From positions 42,858,663-42,922,662 of the forward strand of contig CM034239.1 of NCBI GenBank assembly GCA_019916065.1: a DNA stretch of 64,000 bases, given 5' to 3'. The DNA comes from Vitellaria paradoxa (taxonomy: Eukaryota > Streptophyta > Magnoliopsida > Ericales > Sapotaceae). This document shows, piece after piece, positions 23,765 to 36,754 of the stretch. The notes beneath the pieces were generated by a model. The model had not been told where the DNA came from. It did not search any database and saw nothing but the letters and a program-made list of their open reading frames with translations. The position numbers and the translations under genes are program-made. Numbering within the stretch: position 1 is the stretch's first letter; every line of letters starts with the position of its first letter.

Positions 23765-25132
23765 CCACCGCGGCGCCGAATGACCCTTCAAAATGCCGCC
23801 TAAACACGGTCAATTCCCAATTAATTTAATACTTAAAAAGTTCGGTGATTTTAAATGTGGACGGCAAAGCAAAAGTACACGTGCCGCCCAACGTAGTTAC
23901 AACACTGCCTCTGTCCCCTGGTCAACACGGAATCCCTACCTGGGCCCCACAGTGACAAATTTCGCAGCGCCAGCTCAGCGCCATTTCTTGCCGCCGGTGT
24001 TGGCTTACCACCTCTGTTGCTCGCTTTGCCAAAATTTACAGTGCATAGCTGTTTAGTTAGTATGAGTTTTGTCAAAAATATATATATATATAATAAAAGT
24101 AAAAAAATTGTAATGTAAAAATAGTACGTAATAAATTTTAATTAAAAAAATATAATAAATTAGTAAAAATTAATAAATTGACGTACAGTATCTTAAGTGC
24201 TGTGGTGCAGAAGTATTGATAAAACTTAAAATTTGATTAATCAATCCGTTGGGGGAACTTTTTTTTTTTATTCCATTAATAGCCTTCATGTAGTAATAAC
24301 AACCCACAATTTAAAAGTGTTGTATTAGTAATTTATTAAAAATTTTAAGTTATTTAAGTAATTTTATTTTTATATTTTATATTTTTCTCACGTGCTCCTT
24401 AATTTTTCAATATTCTCAAATACAAATATATTATTCGTATCAGTGCTTATTTATAGTATCAAATTTTGATAAAAAATTAAAAATTAGACGAATTTTGGTT
24501 TGTTAAATGCACGGTGTCCCTCAAATAATATGAAAATTTAATAAAAGTTAAAAAGATTCGAGAAAGTTAGTAAAAATTATTAAAAAATTTTGAAAAAATT
24601 AAGAGATTTTTAATGACGAGAGAATTGGAGAGAATAGAAAATAATTAAAGAAAATTAAAAATTTTTGACTAAATTTGATGCTCTAAATGCACACTAATTT
24701 AATTTTATTCAATAATAACTTTACCTAGATGTTTAGATTATCTAAACAGATGTAAATATTTTGATTTTTTTAATCAGGGTTAATTTTTATTTTAAAAATA
24801 ATCAAAATGACGTGTCAATGGAGATTTTATAAATAAAGGACGTATTAATTAATTTTTATTATTTTCAAGTGATAGGTCAATGTAATTTTTTAGTTGTATA
24901 ATATTACTTATTTTATTATTTTATTAACATCTCTAAACATTTATTGGAAGGCTTTAAACATTATGATAGCACAATAAGAAAATTTTTATTGGCAAGTCTC
25001 AATCCACAGGGAGAAGGGTAGCTTAGGGGTTGTTGGCGCCTCCAATACCCGAATGCCTTGGGTGCGTTTGTTTGAAGGATATGGAAGGGATAATTGGATA
25101 ATTAGTCTAATGGGGCCATTTTGTTTGTTGAT

Positions 25133-25166
<34 letters not shown>

Positions 25167-26390
25167 AATATATAATTTAATTTGAAATAATATGTCAAGA
25201 CTTACCAGTCTGAAATAACTTTATTTTAGTGTGGTAAAAGAAATTCAATAACTTACGGTATTTTTAGATTAATGGTGTGTTTGGAGTAATATAAGGTAAA
25301 ATAAAGTGAGATAAGTTATGAATTTATAATTCGTATAGTGAAGTAAAAAAATAAATAATTTTTAAAAATTTTTAAAAATTTACGATGAATTAAATGGAAC
25401 CTAAGAGAGTTGCCAATAAAAAATAAAAAAATATTTAGAGATACAAATTTTGTACTTCCTTTTTTCTTTTTTTAGCACTTATTTTTGGTTAGCAAATGCC
25501 CACTCCAAACACGTCCGAATCTAATTTAATTCTCACCATACTCGGAGATCAATTAATGATTCAAAGGGTTACATATAATTTAATTCACCAAATTCGGAGA
25601 ACAACCTAATGATTCAAGAAAACAAGATACAAAATTTCCCTTGTCAATCTCTGCATCATTAGTACTTCACCTGTTCGCCATCACTTTCTTGCGGATAAGG
25701 ACTCTTTCTAATTTACAAATAAAACCAAACCAAAAACAAATATTAGGCCAATAAAATTATGGATGGGTTTGGTTGAAAAAAAATTTGGTAAAAAAATTAT
25801 AATAAAAATGTAAAAATTTAATGTAAAGATTATATATGATAAAATTTAATGGAAAAAAATATAAATTTTTTGTAATTTTTGTTAAAATTTGAAATTTGTA
25901 GGAGGCCAAACAGCCACTATAAAACATCAATATAATCCAATAACATAATTTTTTTAACATAAAATTAGGGGAAAATTTGGAGGGTGGATGTATCACTTTC
26001 CCCATTCTGGTTTTAGAGATTCGAACTGAGTTTACAAAAACAAAGAGAAAGGGAAACTAATTTGTTAATATTGTTTCTATTTTTTTTTTTTTACTAATTA
26101 ACTAACAGAAAGATAAGCAAGTAACCAACCTTATTAACCACAAAAATACTGGAAATCGAAACTCGGATATCGGAATCACCGATTACCAAAATATGAAATT
26201 TTCATTAACATTTTCTCAAAAGAGAGAAGAAATATTATATGTTAAGGTAAAGAGATTACAATTAACAACCACCCAAAAAGAGTCTTGAAACATCTTCTCT
26301 TAATAGTTGCAAAAAAGAACAAAACAGAGTCCTGGCATATGTACACCACAACTTATGGGTTAATATCTCTATAAGCTGATGATCCTTTTG
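23765..26390. other. GC-rich patch then AT-rich spacer downstream of the ERF gene
   Basis: 23765-24030 is GC-rich without a convincing gene. The rest is AT-rich, with a (TA)n tract at about 25134-25160 and an AT-rich MITE at about 25271-25402 (TGTGTTTGGAGTAATATAAG at its start). The 3' untranslated region of the minus-strand ERF gene should lie in roughly 26100-26390. Confidence 0.45.
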
Positions 26391-27098
26391 TCAAGCTTCA
26401 ACCGGCGGTGGGGCGTTCAGATCAAAATCAAGAACCGCTCTTCCCTCGTGACTGTTTTCATGTGGGTTGCAGTCCACAACGGAGGAAGAGTCCGTGTCGC
26501 TCAACGCGCCACCGCCGCCTCCGCAATCGTACCCGGTGGCGACCGGGTGGTACGGTAGTGCGCGGTTCACCACTCCCGCCCTTGCGAGCGCCTCAAGGTA
26601 CAGCACCGGATGCCCCTGCGGCAGCATCGCCACCGCCGGCGGGGGGTGGAAATAGGGATACCCGGCGACGGAAACCCCGCCCGCAACGCCAACGCCAACA
26701 CCGATATCTCCGCCGCCGCAGCCGAGGCGGCGCGTGAGGTCGAGTTCCACCGGCGCGTGGGAGATCCCGTCGCGGCTCGACGACTCCACCGTGCTGCTCT
26801 GGCTGGGGCTACGGCTGCTGTTGATGTTGTTCAAGGGCATGATTTCGGACGGCAACGGAAAATTAACCTTGGCCTTGGACCCGCGGAACTCCCGGGCGGC
26901 AGCATCGTAAGCCCTGGCCGCCTCCTCCGCCGTGTCGAAGGTCCCCAACCAGACCCGGCTCTTCTTGCCGGGGTCTCGGATCTCGGCGGCGTATCGGCCC
27001 CATGGCCTCTTCCTCACTCCCCTGTAATGCACCTCCTTCACGCCGGTAACTTTCCCGTTACCTCCCTTAGCGCCGCTGTTTTTCTCCTTCGCCGCCAT
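26391..27098 (-). CDS. AP2/ERF transcriptional repressor (group VIII-like) with C-terminal EAR motif
   Basis: Intronless gene of 235 codons. It encodes a nuclear DNA-binding protein expected to bind GCC-box promoters in ethylene and stress responses. The AP2/ERF domain spans residues 24-81, with [18 protein letters not shown], then [18 protein letters not shown] and [15 protein letters not shown]. Ala37 and Asp42 fall at the domain positions (14 and 19) that mark the ERF rather than DREB subfamily. The last residues, [13 protein letters not shown], are a DLNxxP-type EAR repression motif that recruits co-repressors, so it is most likely a repressor like Arabidopsis ERF3/4/7-11. The middle is Ser-, Gly- and Pro-rich. 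The frame is open 34 codons further upstream (to 27200). I chose the ATG at 27098 because it has a good context (TAATGGCG) and because a TATA box at 27201-27207 places the upstream ATG before transcription starts. Confidence 0.95.
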   Translation of the reverse strand: MAAKEKNSGAKGGNGKVTGVKEVHYRGVRKRPWGRYAAEIRDPGKKSRVWLGTFDTAEEAARAYDAAAREFRGSKAKVNFPLPSEIMPLNNINSSRSPSQSSTVESSSRDGISHAPVELDLTRRLGCGGGDIGVGVGVAGGVSVAGYPYFHPPPAVAMLPQGHPVLYLEALARAGVVNRALPYHPVATGYDCGGGGGALSDTDSSSVVDCNPHENSHEGRAVLDFDLNAPPPVEA

Positions 27099-27200
27099 TA
27101 AAAGCAAAACCCAATTCAGAGAGAGAGAGAGAGAGAGAATTGTAAAGATGGGGCAAAAGTGAGATGGGAATGGGTTGAGACGTGAGTAGGCGGGAGGCAA

Positions 27201-27376
27201 TTTATAAGGGGTTTAGAGAGAGAAAGTTAGGAGAGAGAGATAGAGAATAGTGTGGGGGGACGCAGACACAGTCAACATGTGGATTAAAAGATGAGAGGCG
27301 AGCGCCGCCCCGGGCCATGAGAGAGAAAGAGGTGACATTTGTTGGTGTAATAATTGCTGTCCACGGGTTACGTGGC
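27201..27376 (-). promoter_or_regulatory. ERF gene core promoter with TATA box, W-box, GCC-box core and ABRE-like motif
   Basis: Minus-strand TTATAAA at 27201-27207 lies about 105 bp before the chosen ATG. A GA repeat in the leader (27119-27139) follows. Upstream are AGTCAA (27270-27275, W-box TTGACT on the minus strand), GCCGCC (27304-27309, GCC-box core) and TACGTGGC (27369-27376, ABRE/G-box-like). These match regulation by WRKY, ERF and bZIP factors, but the motifs are short and only suggestive. Confidence 0.6.
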
Positions 27377-30300
27377 ACGCGGGGAGCTTCAACGCGAACG
27401 GCCCGAGACGTCGTTTTGCCGGCTTTTACCCCTTAGACGGCCGTTATTCGTGCTTCATTTCTTTCACACTCTCCTCTGAAGAGCGTCCTGCCCACGTCCA
27501 TCTTAATTTTACTTCTGTTGAAAGTATTTAAAAAAAAGAAACATTGACAATTTCAACACTATACTACAAGAATTCTAATATTGACTACGATTGAAACTTC
27601 ATAATATATTAAAAATTTTTATAAATTTTCATAATAAAGTTATAATTTTTTACATGTTTCACAAATTATGAGATTGTAATTTTTATGAATTTATACTAAT
27701 TTTTTATCACATCAAATGAACTCATTAAGCTTCTCAAATTATAAATGATTAATTTAGAGTGTGTTTGAAATGATAAAAAAAAATAAAATGAAATTAGTTA
27801 TAAGTTCATAATTCGTATAATGAGATAAAAATGAATAACTTTCGAAATTTTTTACGATTTTTCAAAATGTTTTGTCACTCAAAACAGAGTCTTAGTATTG
27901 TAATATAATAATCTTAATATTAGCACTGAAACTCGTAATATTAGTAGATATTACCATTTTTAAGATATTTTTATTTTGTTAACGTGAATACTATAACTCT
28001 TGTTATTGTTGTTGTTGGATAATATCATCATAAGTTGGATGGCCAAAGAATAAACTGGGACTAAGAGGAATATAAGAAGATTATATAACCTTTTGAATTT
28101 TAAAAATTCTCGAAAGAACTTTGGTTTTATAAATATAGGTAATTTTTTTTTTAAATAAAGAGACTAATTAGAGAGTTAGAATTCATGACTCTTATATTAT
28201 AATAAAATAATATTATTATTATTTTTAATAATAATTTAATTTAACCAATATTATAAGTCATCTAAATTCAATTTTTTATTAAAATCAAATATCTGCATAA
28301 AATTTATCAAGATGCGCACAATATTAAACAAATGTCTCATTTTATCAAATGCGGCCAAATTAATTAGAATATTTCATAGGCTAAGCTTCTAAATTTTGAG
28401 AATTGAAAATTTATAATTCAAATAGGAAAATGGTTTGTATATGTAATAAATGGAATAATGAAATAGATAGAGGGTGGGAGATGGGGGACCAATTCAAAAC
28501 GAGTGTCAGCATTGTATGATGCGGCGGAGGAGGTTCACCCACCGACTAGTAAGTCCTACGCTACCCCCTACGCCTAGCCCCCTCTTTCTCTCTCTCTCTA
28601 TATATATATATAATAATATATCACTTTTTCTCTATCTGTTTATCACTCCACACGGAGAGAGAGTGGAAGAGTACTTACCACTCCAACGGCTCTTCGTGGC
28701 TTCTCATCTGCTTCGGGCCGACAACTATTTGATGACCCGCCTCTGGTAACGAGACACGCGTCCTTGTTTTTCGCTATACGCGTCTTCACGGACAGCCGTG
28801 TCGTGCATTAACCATTCTTATTAAAATTTTCATCGAAGGCGGCTTTTTATTTATCAGTTATTTTTTGTACTGGCCTTAAATATGGTCAGTTTGATTTTTA
28901 CTATATTTTATCTTATTCAATTTCACCGAAAATACATCGCAAGTAATAGACCAGCGGCGGAGCCAAGCTTGACATGCCCAGCTTTAAAAATATATATATA
29001 TATATATATATATTATTTTTTTATATTATTTTTTGCGTTTAATTCTGTCCATCCAAAAAATAAAAAATATTGAACTCAATACCAATTGTGCCCATCAAAA
29101 AAAAAAAAAAAATTAGCTCAATACTAATTGTGCTCATCCAATAATATAAATATAATTGCAACTAATCTACTTAAGACAATTAAAAAATATTTAATCTCAC
29201 TTTGACATTTTTTTCCTCTTGTTTTCCTTTCCAATAGTCATTTTTTTTTTATTTCTCTCATATTATCTCTTCAGTTATTGATATGTCTTACAATTAGTAC
29301 TTATCCAGACAAAATTTTTTTGACTCTACCCCCTAATATATATGAATCTTTTGTAATGTTAATTAAGTAAAAGGAGATAAATTTTATTAACTTTTATTCG
29401 ATTTGCATTCTCATACTAAATGGGCATTTAGAGTGACAAAAAGTAAGATAAAGTGAAATAAATTCATAAAAATTGTGAGTTTGTAATTTGTACAGTGAAA
29501 TAAAAAATAAAAAATTTTTAGTAATTTTTAGAGAATTTCAGTATCCCAAACGCATCCTAAATAAGATGTAATTGCGTAAAGAATAACATTGACAAAAATA
29601 AAATGCAAATTTGCCTCCTTTATTTTTGTATAAAGTCTCATTTAAAAAAAAAAATTATTTCATTATAATATAAAAGTAGATAAAAATGTATTTTTCACTT
29701 ACCTATTTTTGCAAAAACATTTTTTAAATCAAATTTGGCCCATGAAGTGTAAATTAAATTAAATTAAATTTAATAGATTTTGTCATTTAATCCAAATGAC
29801 AGAATAACGTCTTGACTTCAGACCAAAGCCCTAAAAGGCAAAATATAATTACCTTACTAATAAATAAGTTTTAATTTTTTGTTTAGACTTAACTCAAAAT
29901 TTTTTTTTTTATGAACTCTACTTAATTTATTTGTGAATGACAAAATTCATTTGTAATCATATTTGGTAAAAAAAAAAAAAAAACACATCATATCTTTGCT
30001 CTAATGCGGGATTAATAAATATAATTTACTTGCTATTGCTTGTACTATTTTTTACTATCATAATATTTAATTAATGCAATGTTATTGATAAATTAAATTC
30101 ATTAAATTGGATATTACGATAGATCAAGTATAAATTTTATATCGTGAAACATGGTAATTAAAAAAAAAGTTACTAACATTTTAATAAAAATTCACTACAC
30201 TGTAATGAAAAAATAAATAAACTACAAAACACACCACTATGTCATGACATAAATATAAATTAAGAAATATATTATAATATTAAACGAATTTTGTAAGGTT

Positions 30301-32554
30301 TAGATTTTTAAATGGGTAACAATTCTGAATCAATAAGTTGATAATGTCTATAATTTTCGTATTGAATCTTGATTAATTAAGTTATTTCTCAATGCGAAAA
30401 TTGGCTTGGAGTTTTTGAAGTAAATCAAACTTATTGCAACTAGAGTTGGAAAAGCGCTTAAAGGGACTTATCGCGAAATTTTTGGCAAATTCTATGTTGA
30501 TCCACTTCCATATGGGAAGTGAATATAAATAGTTAATATTCTGTCAAACTTAACTTACCACTTTTGAAAAGTAAGAAAAATATTGTATAAAAGACAATCA
30601 AGATTACAAAAACAACAAATGAACTTGAATTTGGGATCGGAAAATCAAGAACATATTTGAGTTATAGGAAGTACCATTTGGATTAAAAAACGGGATTAAT
30701 TGTATAGGTGAAGATTTATTACGGATTCTAGCAAATAAAATATACTTAGACCAGAATGAGTGTTGAGTCGAGTTATGTACGATAAACTCTTGTAATTTTT
30801 GATTTTATAGTGGATTGATTTTTGGGAATAATCACCTTATAAACTCTAAATTTTTCTTTAGAAAATAATTTGTAGAGTTTCACTCATTAAATCTTGTACT
30901 TCATTATTTCATTTGTGTTTGTCTATATTTGAAGATATCTCCAAATTGGGTTTTTGAGAATTTAAGTAAAAGGGGGAAATTGACATCGGTCAAGATATCA
31001 ATCCTGTGATATCATATTTGTACGCTATTGGATTAAAATTCAACAGTTCAGATTTATTTAATTATTTTTTAAATTAAAAATATATAAATGAATTTGGACC
31101 ACCCAAATCTGATGCCTCGCGTCCGAATTTAAGTTCACGAGCAAGGTGACATTCGGGTTTTAGATGTTTCTTAAAGGATTTTCATTTTTTCTTATGTTTT
31201 GGTTAATTACTTAATTAAAGATTCAAGATGAACCTTAGTAAGTCAAGTTGGAGAGTATTTATGAATGATTCAATTTACTTACCACCCAACGTTTAATCTT
31301 TTGTTGGCCTTAATGTTATATCTTAGAAACTAATTCTTATTTTGTGATAGCAATGAAAAACGAAAAAAACACACAAATCACACTGTAATTACAGTGGTTC
31401 ATTTTATTTTGGAAGTAACGGAAAACAAATTTTATTGGATTAATTTTTATCATCTTTTATGTTAGTTTGGAAAAAAGAGTAACAATTATAATTGGATAAA
31501 AATTACCTTTTTATAGGGGTAAATTGTTACTGATAAGGAGATGGGCAACAAAAAATAATGAAAAAATTACACTATTTTGTCATCACTCTGTAAAACGTTA
31601 TCTCTCAGTTAATTTTTACCCTTTTAAAATTTTTAACATTCTAAATAAAATATAATTATTATTACGTAGTATTTATTTTTTCAATCTAAATATAAACATA
31701 ATGAACTAATTATCCCCTCAACTATTACTGGAGTAACGATTTCCCTTATAATTTTTTACTCCAAATTTTTTATCTCATACCAAAATGTTTCCTAAAAATA
31801 ATATCTACGTCAACCTAGCGGCCATAAATTTTCACCATATTAAAAATATTGGAATGTAATATAGAGTGTTTTTATTGTCTGATACCTCTCTATTATCTTG
31901 TATATATTTCAATAAAATAATAGTCCCTAACACCCTTCATATATAAGTTCTGTTTGAAATTTTAAATTTTTTTAAAATTGTTAATTTTCTTTCAATTAAA
32001 TTTTATTATGTATTATTTTTTACACTTGACTTTTTTGATTTACCACCCCCTCCCCGGGGGAAGGGAATTGGCCAACGACCGCCCGGTCGTCAGTCGTTTT
32101 GTCATTGCAATATTCCGGTGAGAAAAGATGTTCGCCCACGAATTAGCATGGTGCAAACCACATAGAAAGAATTATCAACCTCGATCAGCAAGAGTGATTT
32201 TTTTGGTTTTATTATTTCACCATTTTAACTTTAAATAACAACACCAATAGTATAAACACATACTGGCTTGCACACTATTCAATTTGATACCAATCTAAAT
32301 CAAATCCAAATTTATTAGTTTGATAGATTTTGAAATAATCTAATTACGAAAATTGAATAACTAATTTCGATTTGATTCAAGGTTTTACAGTAAATAATTA
32401 ATCAATGAAAAAAAATTTATATTTTAAGAATTTAGTCAAGTAATTATAATCAATATCACTTATATAAGATGGGACAACAATCTCAAACTTACATTATTTA
32501 CAAGGCTTTCTTCTCTTAAAATCAATCTTATTAGTTATTTCTTCATACTTAGTT
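27377..32554. other. Spacer upstream of the ERF gene
   Basis: AT-rich MITEs lie at about 27760-27892 and 29420-29566. 28440-28760 is a less AT-rich patch with a CT/TA microsatellite (28583-28612) and no recognisable gene. (TA)n lies at 28986-29012. A short GC-rich palindromic patch (CCCCTCCCCGGGGGAAGGG) begins at about 32045. No protein-coding exon was recognised between 29.6 and 32.5 kb. Confidence 0.45.
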
Positions 32555-32771
32555 TTCTTTTTTTTTTTTTTTTTTTTGTAACGGGGGAAATCACACAGCG
32601 GTTTAACCACTGAGTTACAAACTTTCGGGGGAACTAGCGCAGCAACCCCCCGCCACGGCCCCCCACTTAAATTCTGACCGCTCCAGGTGAGAATCAAACC
32701 TACGACTTAGGTATATCACCCAAGCCTTAGTCTTGACTCCTGCTCCACTGGACCAACTAGGGGTGGGTTTT
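32555..32771 (-). mobile_element. tRNA-derived SINE with poly(A) tail and 10-bp target-site duplication
   Basis: On the minus strand the element begins near 32771 (ACCCACCCCTAGTTGG). It has an A box TGGTCCAGTGG (32745-32755) and a B box GGTTTGATTCT (32690-32700) 44 bp further, then a GC-rich body. It ends in a poly(A) tail, seen as a T run at about 32557-32577 on the plus strand. The 10-mer ATACTTAGTT flanks it on both sides (32545-32554 and 32772-32781). The body differs from the SINE at 21248-21510, so it is a separate family. The 67-codon open frame here is incidental. Confidence 0.9.
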
Positions 32772-32781
32772 ATACTTAGTT

Positions 32782-32820
32782 ATTAAAGAAGCAATACCCT
32801 TGGATATATTAGGTAAGAAG

Positions 32821-32857
<37 letters not shown>

Positions 32858-33602
32858 TTGTGGTTGTATTTTTTTTAAATATATAAAGATACACAAAAAA
32901 TAAATTTTTAATCAAGTTTACATTTTTTAATTTTTTTAAAACACATTTAACATATTATAAATAATATATATTATATTGAATAGTATCAATTTAATTCGAT
33001 TAATCGATTCCTTAAAGTGCAAGATAAATAAAATCACGATTTTTTAACTTTTCAAACCATTAATCCTAAAAATTGAACCAAATCAAACCAAATTAGTTGA
33101 TTTGGTTCCATTTGATGGTTTCAGCTAGTTCTATTGTGCACTTCTCATAAATACTAAAATGTACGTAGCTCAATAAACTACTAAAAATAATTTTTTTTCA
33201 ACATTTATAAGTAGCCTTTTTGTAAATTTTAAACTAATTTTTTTTCCGAGAGTCTTAGGTGTTCATTAAACTTTAATTTAACGAGATCAAAGAAAATTAT
33301 CCAAAACTAAAAAAGTACACGTAACATTTATTTTTTTCCACCTAAATAGTTTTTAATGATTTTAGTTCTATTACTTTTCATAAAAGTAATAATTCTGAAA
33401 AAGAAAAATAAAGTCGAATATTAGTTAAAAAGTAACAAGATAAATTAAAGATTTTAAAAAGTAAAGCAAAAAAAAGTGGGCGCATCCAAACAAAATCGTT
33501 TCATTATAAATTGAGATACCCGCGTTGATTCTAGCACATGAATGCATTTAAAATAAAAGCCGAACATTGATGAGAGGATCCTTTTTGCGTTCAATCAATT
33601 AT
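32782..33602. other. AT-rich spacer
   Basis: Contains a (TA)n microsatellite (32826-32854). No gene recognised. Confidence 0.5.
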
Positions 33603-34254
33603 TGCCGTTTGGTGGTTCAAAAACAAGAAAAAAAGTGAAATTTTTGATAGTTTTTTTATGTGTTTTTTTAGTTAATTTTTTTGTGTATTTGATAGAATAA
33701 AGTGTATTTTTTATTTTTTTTTTTTACAACTTTTAGGTGTTTGACGAATTTTTTACTGTAGTAAATAAAAAAGTGGTAACTTTTTATGTGTTTGGTATGT
33801 TTTTTTACTGTAGCAAATAAAAAAAGTGAGAAAAATTGTGGTTCTACCAAATACACCAAAAGTTCTAAAATATAACTTTAGATATTTTTTTGCTAGTTTT
33901 TGAGCCTCTGAACGGGCCCATATATATTTATCATGGAACTGTTTAGAAGTTTAAATTTTAGTAATTTTTGATATTATTTTGTCAAAAATTACTAGTTGTA
34001 ATTTTTGGTATAATTGGAGCACTAAGTATTAATTTTGAGCAATTTTTAGGTATTTCTTAAAATTCTTAGCAACTTTCGGCAATTTTAACAATTTTTGATA
34101 ATTTTTGACAACTTTTAACAACTTTTGTTAAATTTTGAATTAAGTGAGTTAATGTAGCTGAGTAAAAAATAAAAAAAAATTAATATTTTACCAAACACTC
34201 AAAGAGCAACTTTTGATAATTTTTTATTATTTTTTGTTTCTCTAAACGGGGCCA
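33603..34254. mobile_element. Two adjacent MITE-like elements ending in (C/T)(G/A)AACGGG(C/G)CC
   Basis: 33603-33919 runs from GCCGTTTGGTGGTTC to GAGCCTCTGAACGGGCCC. 33933-34254 runs from TGGAACTGTTTAGAAG to TCTAAACGGGGCC. Interiors are strings of AATTTTTGGTAA/AACTTTTGA-like words, as in 15052-15374. The first has an internal near-repeat, TTTTTTACTGTAG(T/C)AAATAAA, at about 33750 and 33804. Confidence 0.45.
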
Positions 34255-34281
34255 AATGGTCCAAACCCATGAAGATTTGGA

Positions 34282-34980
34282 TTTTTTTTTTTTGAAATTG
34301 AGAGAAATTTTATTAGAAAAAAGAAGTTCAAGTTACATGACCCTCTTTTTCTATTAAAAGTTCCAATTCACAGGAAAAATTAACTAAAGAAGTTCTGCTA
34401 GGAATAGAGCCCTTAAGGCAGCTGAGGGCTAAGAAGTAAGCCACACAATTTGCAGTCCTTTTGCACCACAAGAAAGTTCAAGGCTTTCAAACTTTCCATG
34501 CACGAATGTCATCAAGGATGGACGATATCTTGCACAAAGGAGGACTGTGATTGGAGAGTAGAGAATTGATGACAGTAAGGGCATCACTTTCGAAGGAAGC
34601 TAAGACATTTCCCAATTTGCTACCATGGAGCAAGCCGCCCTGATGGCTTAGGCTTCAATTGTAAGAGTTGAGAAAAATCGAATACGGCCATAGTTAATGT
34701 CAACGATTGAACCAAGGGAGTCTCTAATGACCACTGCGAAAGCTACAGAGTTGGTAGAAAAGCAGAAGGCTCCATCACAATTAAATTTGAAGAAATGTTC
34801 AGGAGGAGGCTGTCATGTTGAGTTTCTAACTTTAGTGGGCTTGCATCTGGTCCTTAGCTTTTGAGTGAGAAGTGCTTCCAGATAATCTAAGTTAGTATTG
34901 AGGGCATTACGGATGGTATCAGTGGGGGAAAGAGGGATACCATTGAAAACAAAAGTATTATCTCATAAACAATTATCAAC
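34282..34980 (-). pseudogene. 3' end of a LINE (non-LTR retrotransposon) with broken RNase H domain
   Basis: Minus-strand translation gives FKFNCDGAF, then VAFAVVIRDSLGSIVD and, after a gap, a TLTIEA stop AIRAA segment. These are the RNase H-like (RVT_3) blocks found at the end of plant LINEs. A TAA replaces a codon in the conserved AEAxAxRAA-type block and later frames are shifted, so it is dead. The 3' end has an AATAAAA signal followed by TTTCTCTCAATTTC and a poly(A) run (T run at 34282-34293), the usual LINE terminus. It is 5' truncated near a long T run at 34986-35010. Confidence 0.75.
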
Positions 34981-35010
34981 TTTTTGTTTTTTTTTTTTTT
35001 TTTTTTTTTT

Positions 35011-36754
35011 GCGTGGTAGAAAATATTTTACTAAAAAAGCTAAAGTTTCCGAAGTTGGCATGAACAAAATGTGGCAACCACAAATTGTCATGCTAGAGTC
35101 ATCTATTTGATATTTTTAGTTCTATCTTATCACAATATAATAAATTAATTTTGTCAAAATATTCAACACTTTGTTTATTATATAGATAGCATGACATGAA
35201 ATGTGTAACTCATTTAATATACATGTCATATAACTTGACTAACACATTAAAATTGTTAGCCTAAAAAATAGGTAATTGAAAAAATACACGACTTTTGCAA
35301 CATGTCCAATATGTCAACTTAAAAATATACGAACTTTGATTAATTATTACATGATTAATTATGTTACACAGGTTGACTTATTTTTTTATATTTATAAGAT
35401 CAACCTTTTAATGACTGAAACATATAGACTTGTGTTCGATCCCAACAGACTGACTATGTGTTAGGTTCGATCTGTATTCATGTATCATATCGAAATTTAC
35501 AACCCCTAACATGAAAAATCAATTTAAACTACTACTTGAATTTTGGTATAATTAGGAAAGGGAACAAAAATTAGAATGATAATGAAGATGAGACACAAAA
35601 ACGAATTCAAGAAAATTATCATGTTTAATATGTCAAAGAGTAAGAATGAAAACTATATATATTCGAGTTTTTATGAATGCATCACAATTCCTTAAGATAT
35701 AGAATTTCAAATCCCAACTTTGTATTTGAAAACTCACAATTCCTTGCATTTGTTAATAAGTGTCTCGGGAGCACTCATTAAGGGTCAGTAAAACATACCA
35801 TGTAAAAATATTTTACACTTTTTCATGCACAATTCCACCAAAGTGAAAGATATTATTAAATTGCATGTATTTTTTGGCCCTTAATTGGTACTCTTAGGCA
35901 CTCGTTAAAAATGACCTATTATTCGTCTCTTAGAATTGATTTAATTTGATTTGATAAATAAAATTTTTTGTTTGAAACACATTTTGAATTTAAGAATATG
36001 ATTGATTTGATTTAAGAGAAATACTAAATTTGACCATATTAATAGAAAATAGAAAATATGATAAATATAATACATGAGGATAAATTTGTCTACTTATTTG
36101 AGTGATTTAAGAAAAAAAATGAATTCTTATTAAAATTTATTGCTTTAATTGGATTTCAAACGATATAGAAATTCCAAAATTTAAATTATAAAATCAAATT
36201 TAACTTATAAAATTTTATTTTAATTTCAAACATAAGAATTGATGAAAATTCTTATCAAATAAAATTAAATTCTATCAAATATATAGTTCTAAACATAGTG
36301 TTGACTCTAGAATTTACGTTCTTAATCTCTAGTTTAGATGCATATCAAAAATAGTGTTAATAAGTGAGAACATGTGTAGAGCAAATAAAGAAATTTTAAA
36401 CTTGTTGTATATTATTGGATCGAAAATATGCCATGTCATCTAAAAACTAGTTAGTATACCATTTGGAAGTCACACTATGTGGACTTATTTTTATATGTCA
36501 TAAGTATTAATATTCTGTTCACATAGTTATGTCACACATGGGCGTAACAATCCCTCTCGCATGATAATGCTCTCACGGCTTGAACCAATAACATTTGGCT
36601 TTAATGCTATTTGATAGGTCAAGGATGCGTCATCTCATTTGAAAGGCAATTGGTACCTAATGAAGGGAGTAAATTCCTTTTATGGTATTCACAGGTTGCA
36701 CTCGCGGGGGTTTATTTTTAAAATAATCATAGAGAACAATATTATATTTATATA
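35011..36754. other. AT-rich spacer including a dispersed repeat copy (35935-36300)
   Basis: 35935-36300 is the inverted relative of 17800-18260 without the internal duplication. 36540-36700 is a less AT-rich patch (GGCGTAACAATCCCTCTCGC and onward) that may be an LTR fragment, but no boundary could be set. No gene seen. Confidence 0.45.

Noticed and set aside
23302..24075. Several overlapping 60-87-codon frames on both strands in GC-rich patches
   Set aside because: None resembles a protein family and they contradict each other in strand and frame.
26408..27101. Plus-strand frames of up to 163 codons over the ERF gene
   Set aside because: They are antisense shadows of a GC-rich coding sequence; their translations are Arg/Pro-rich and motif-free.
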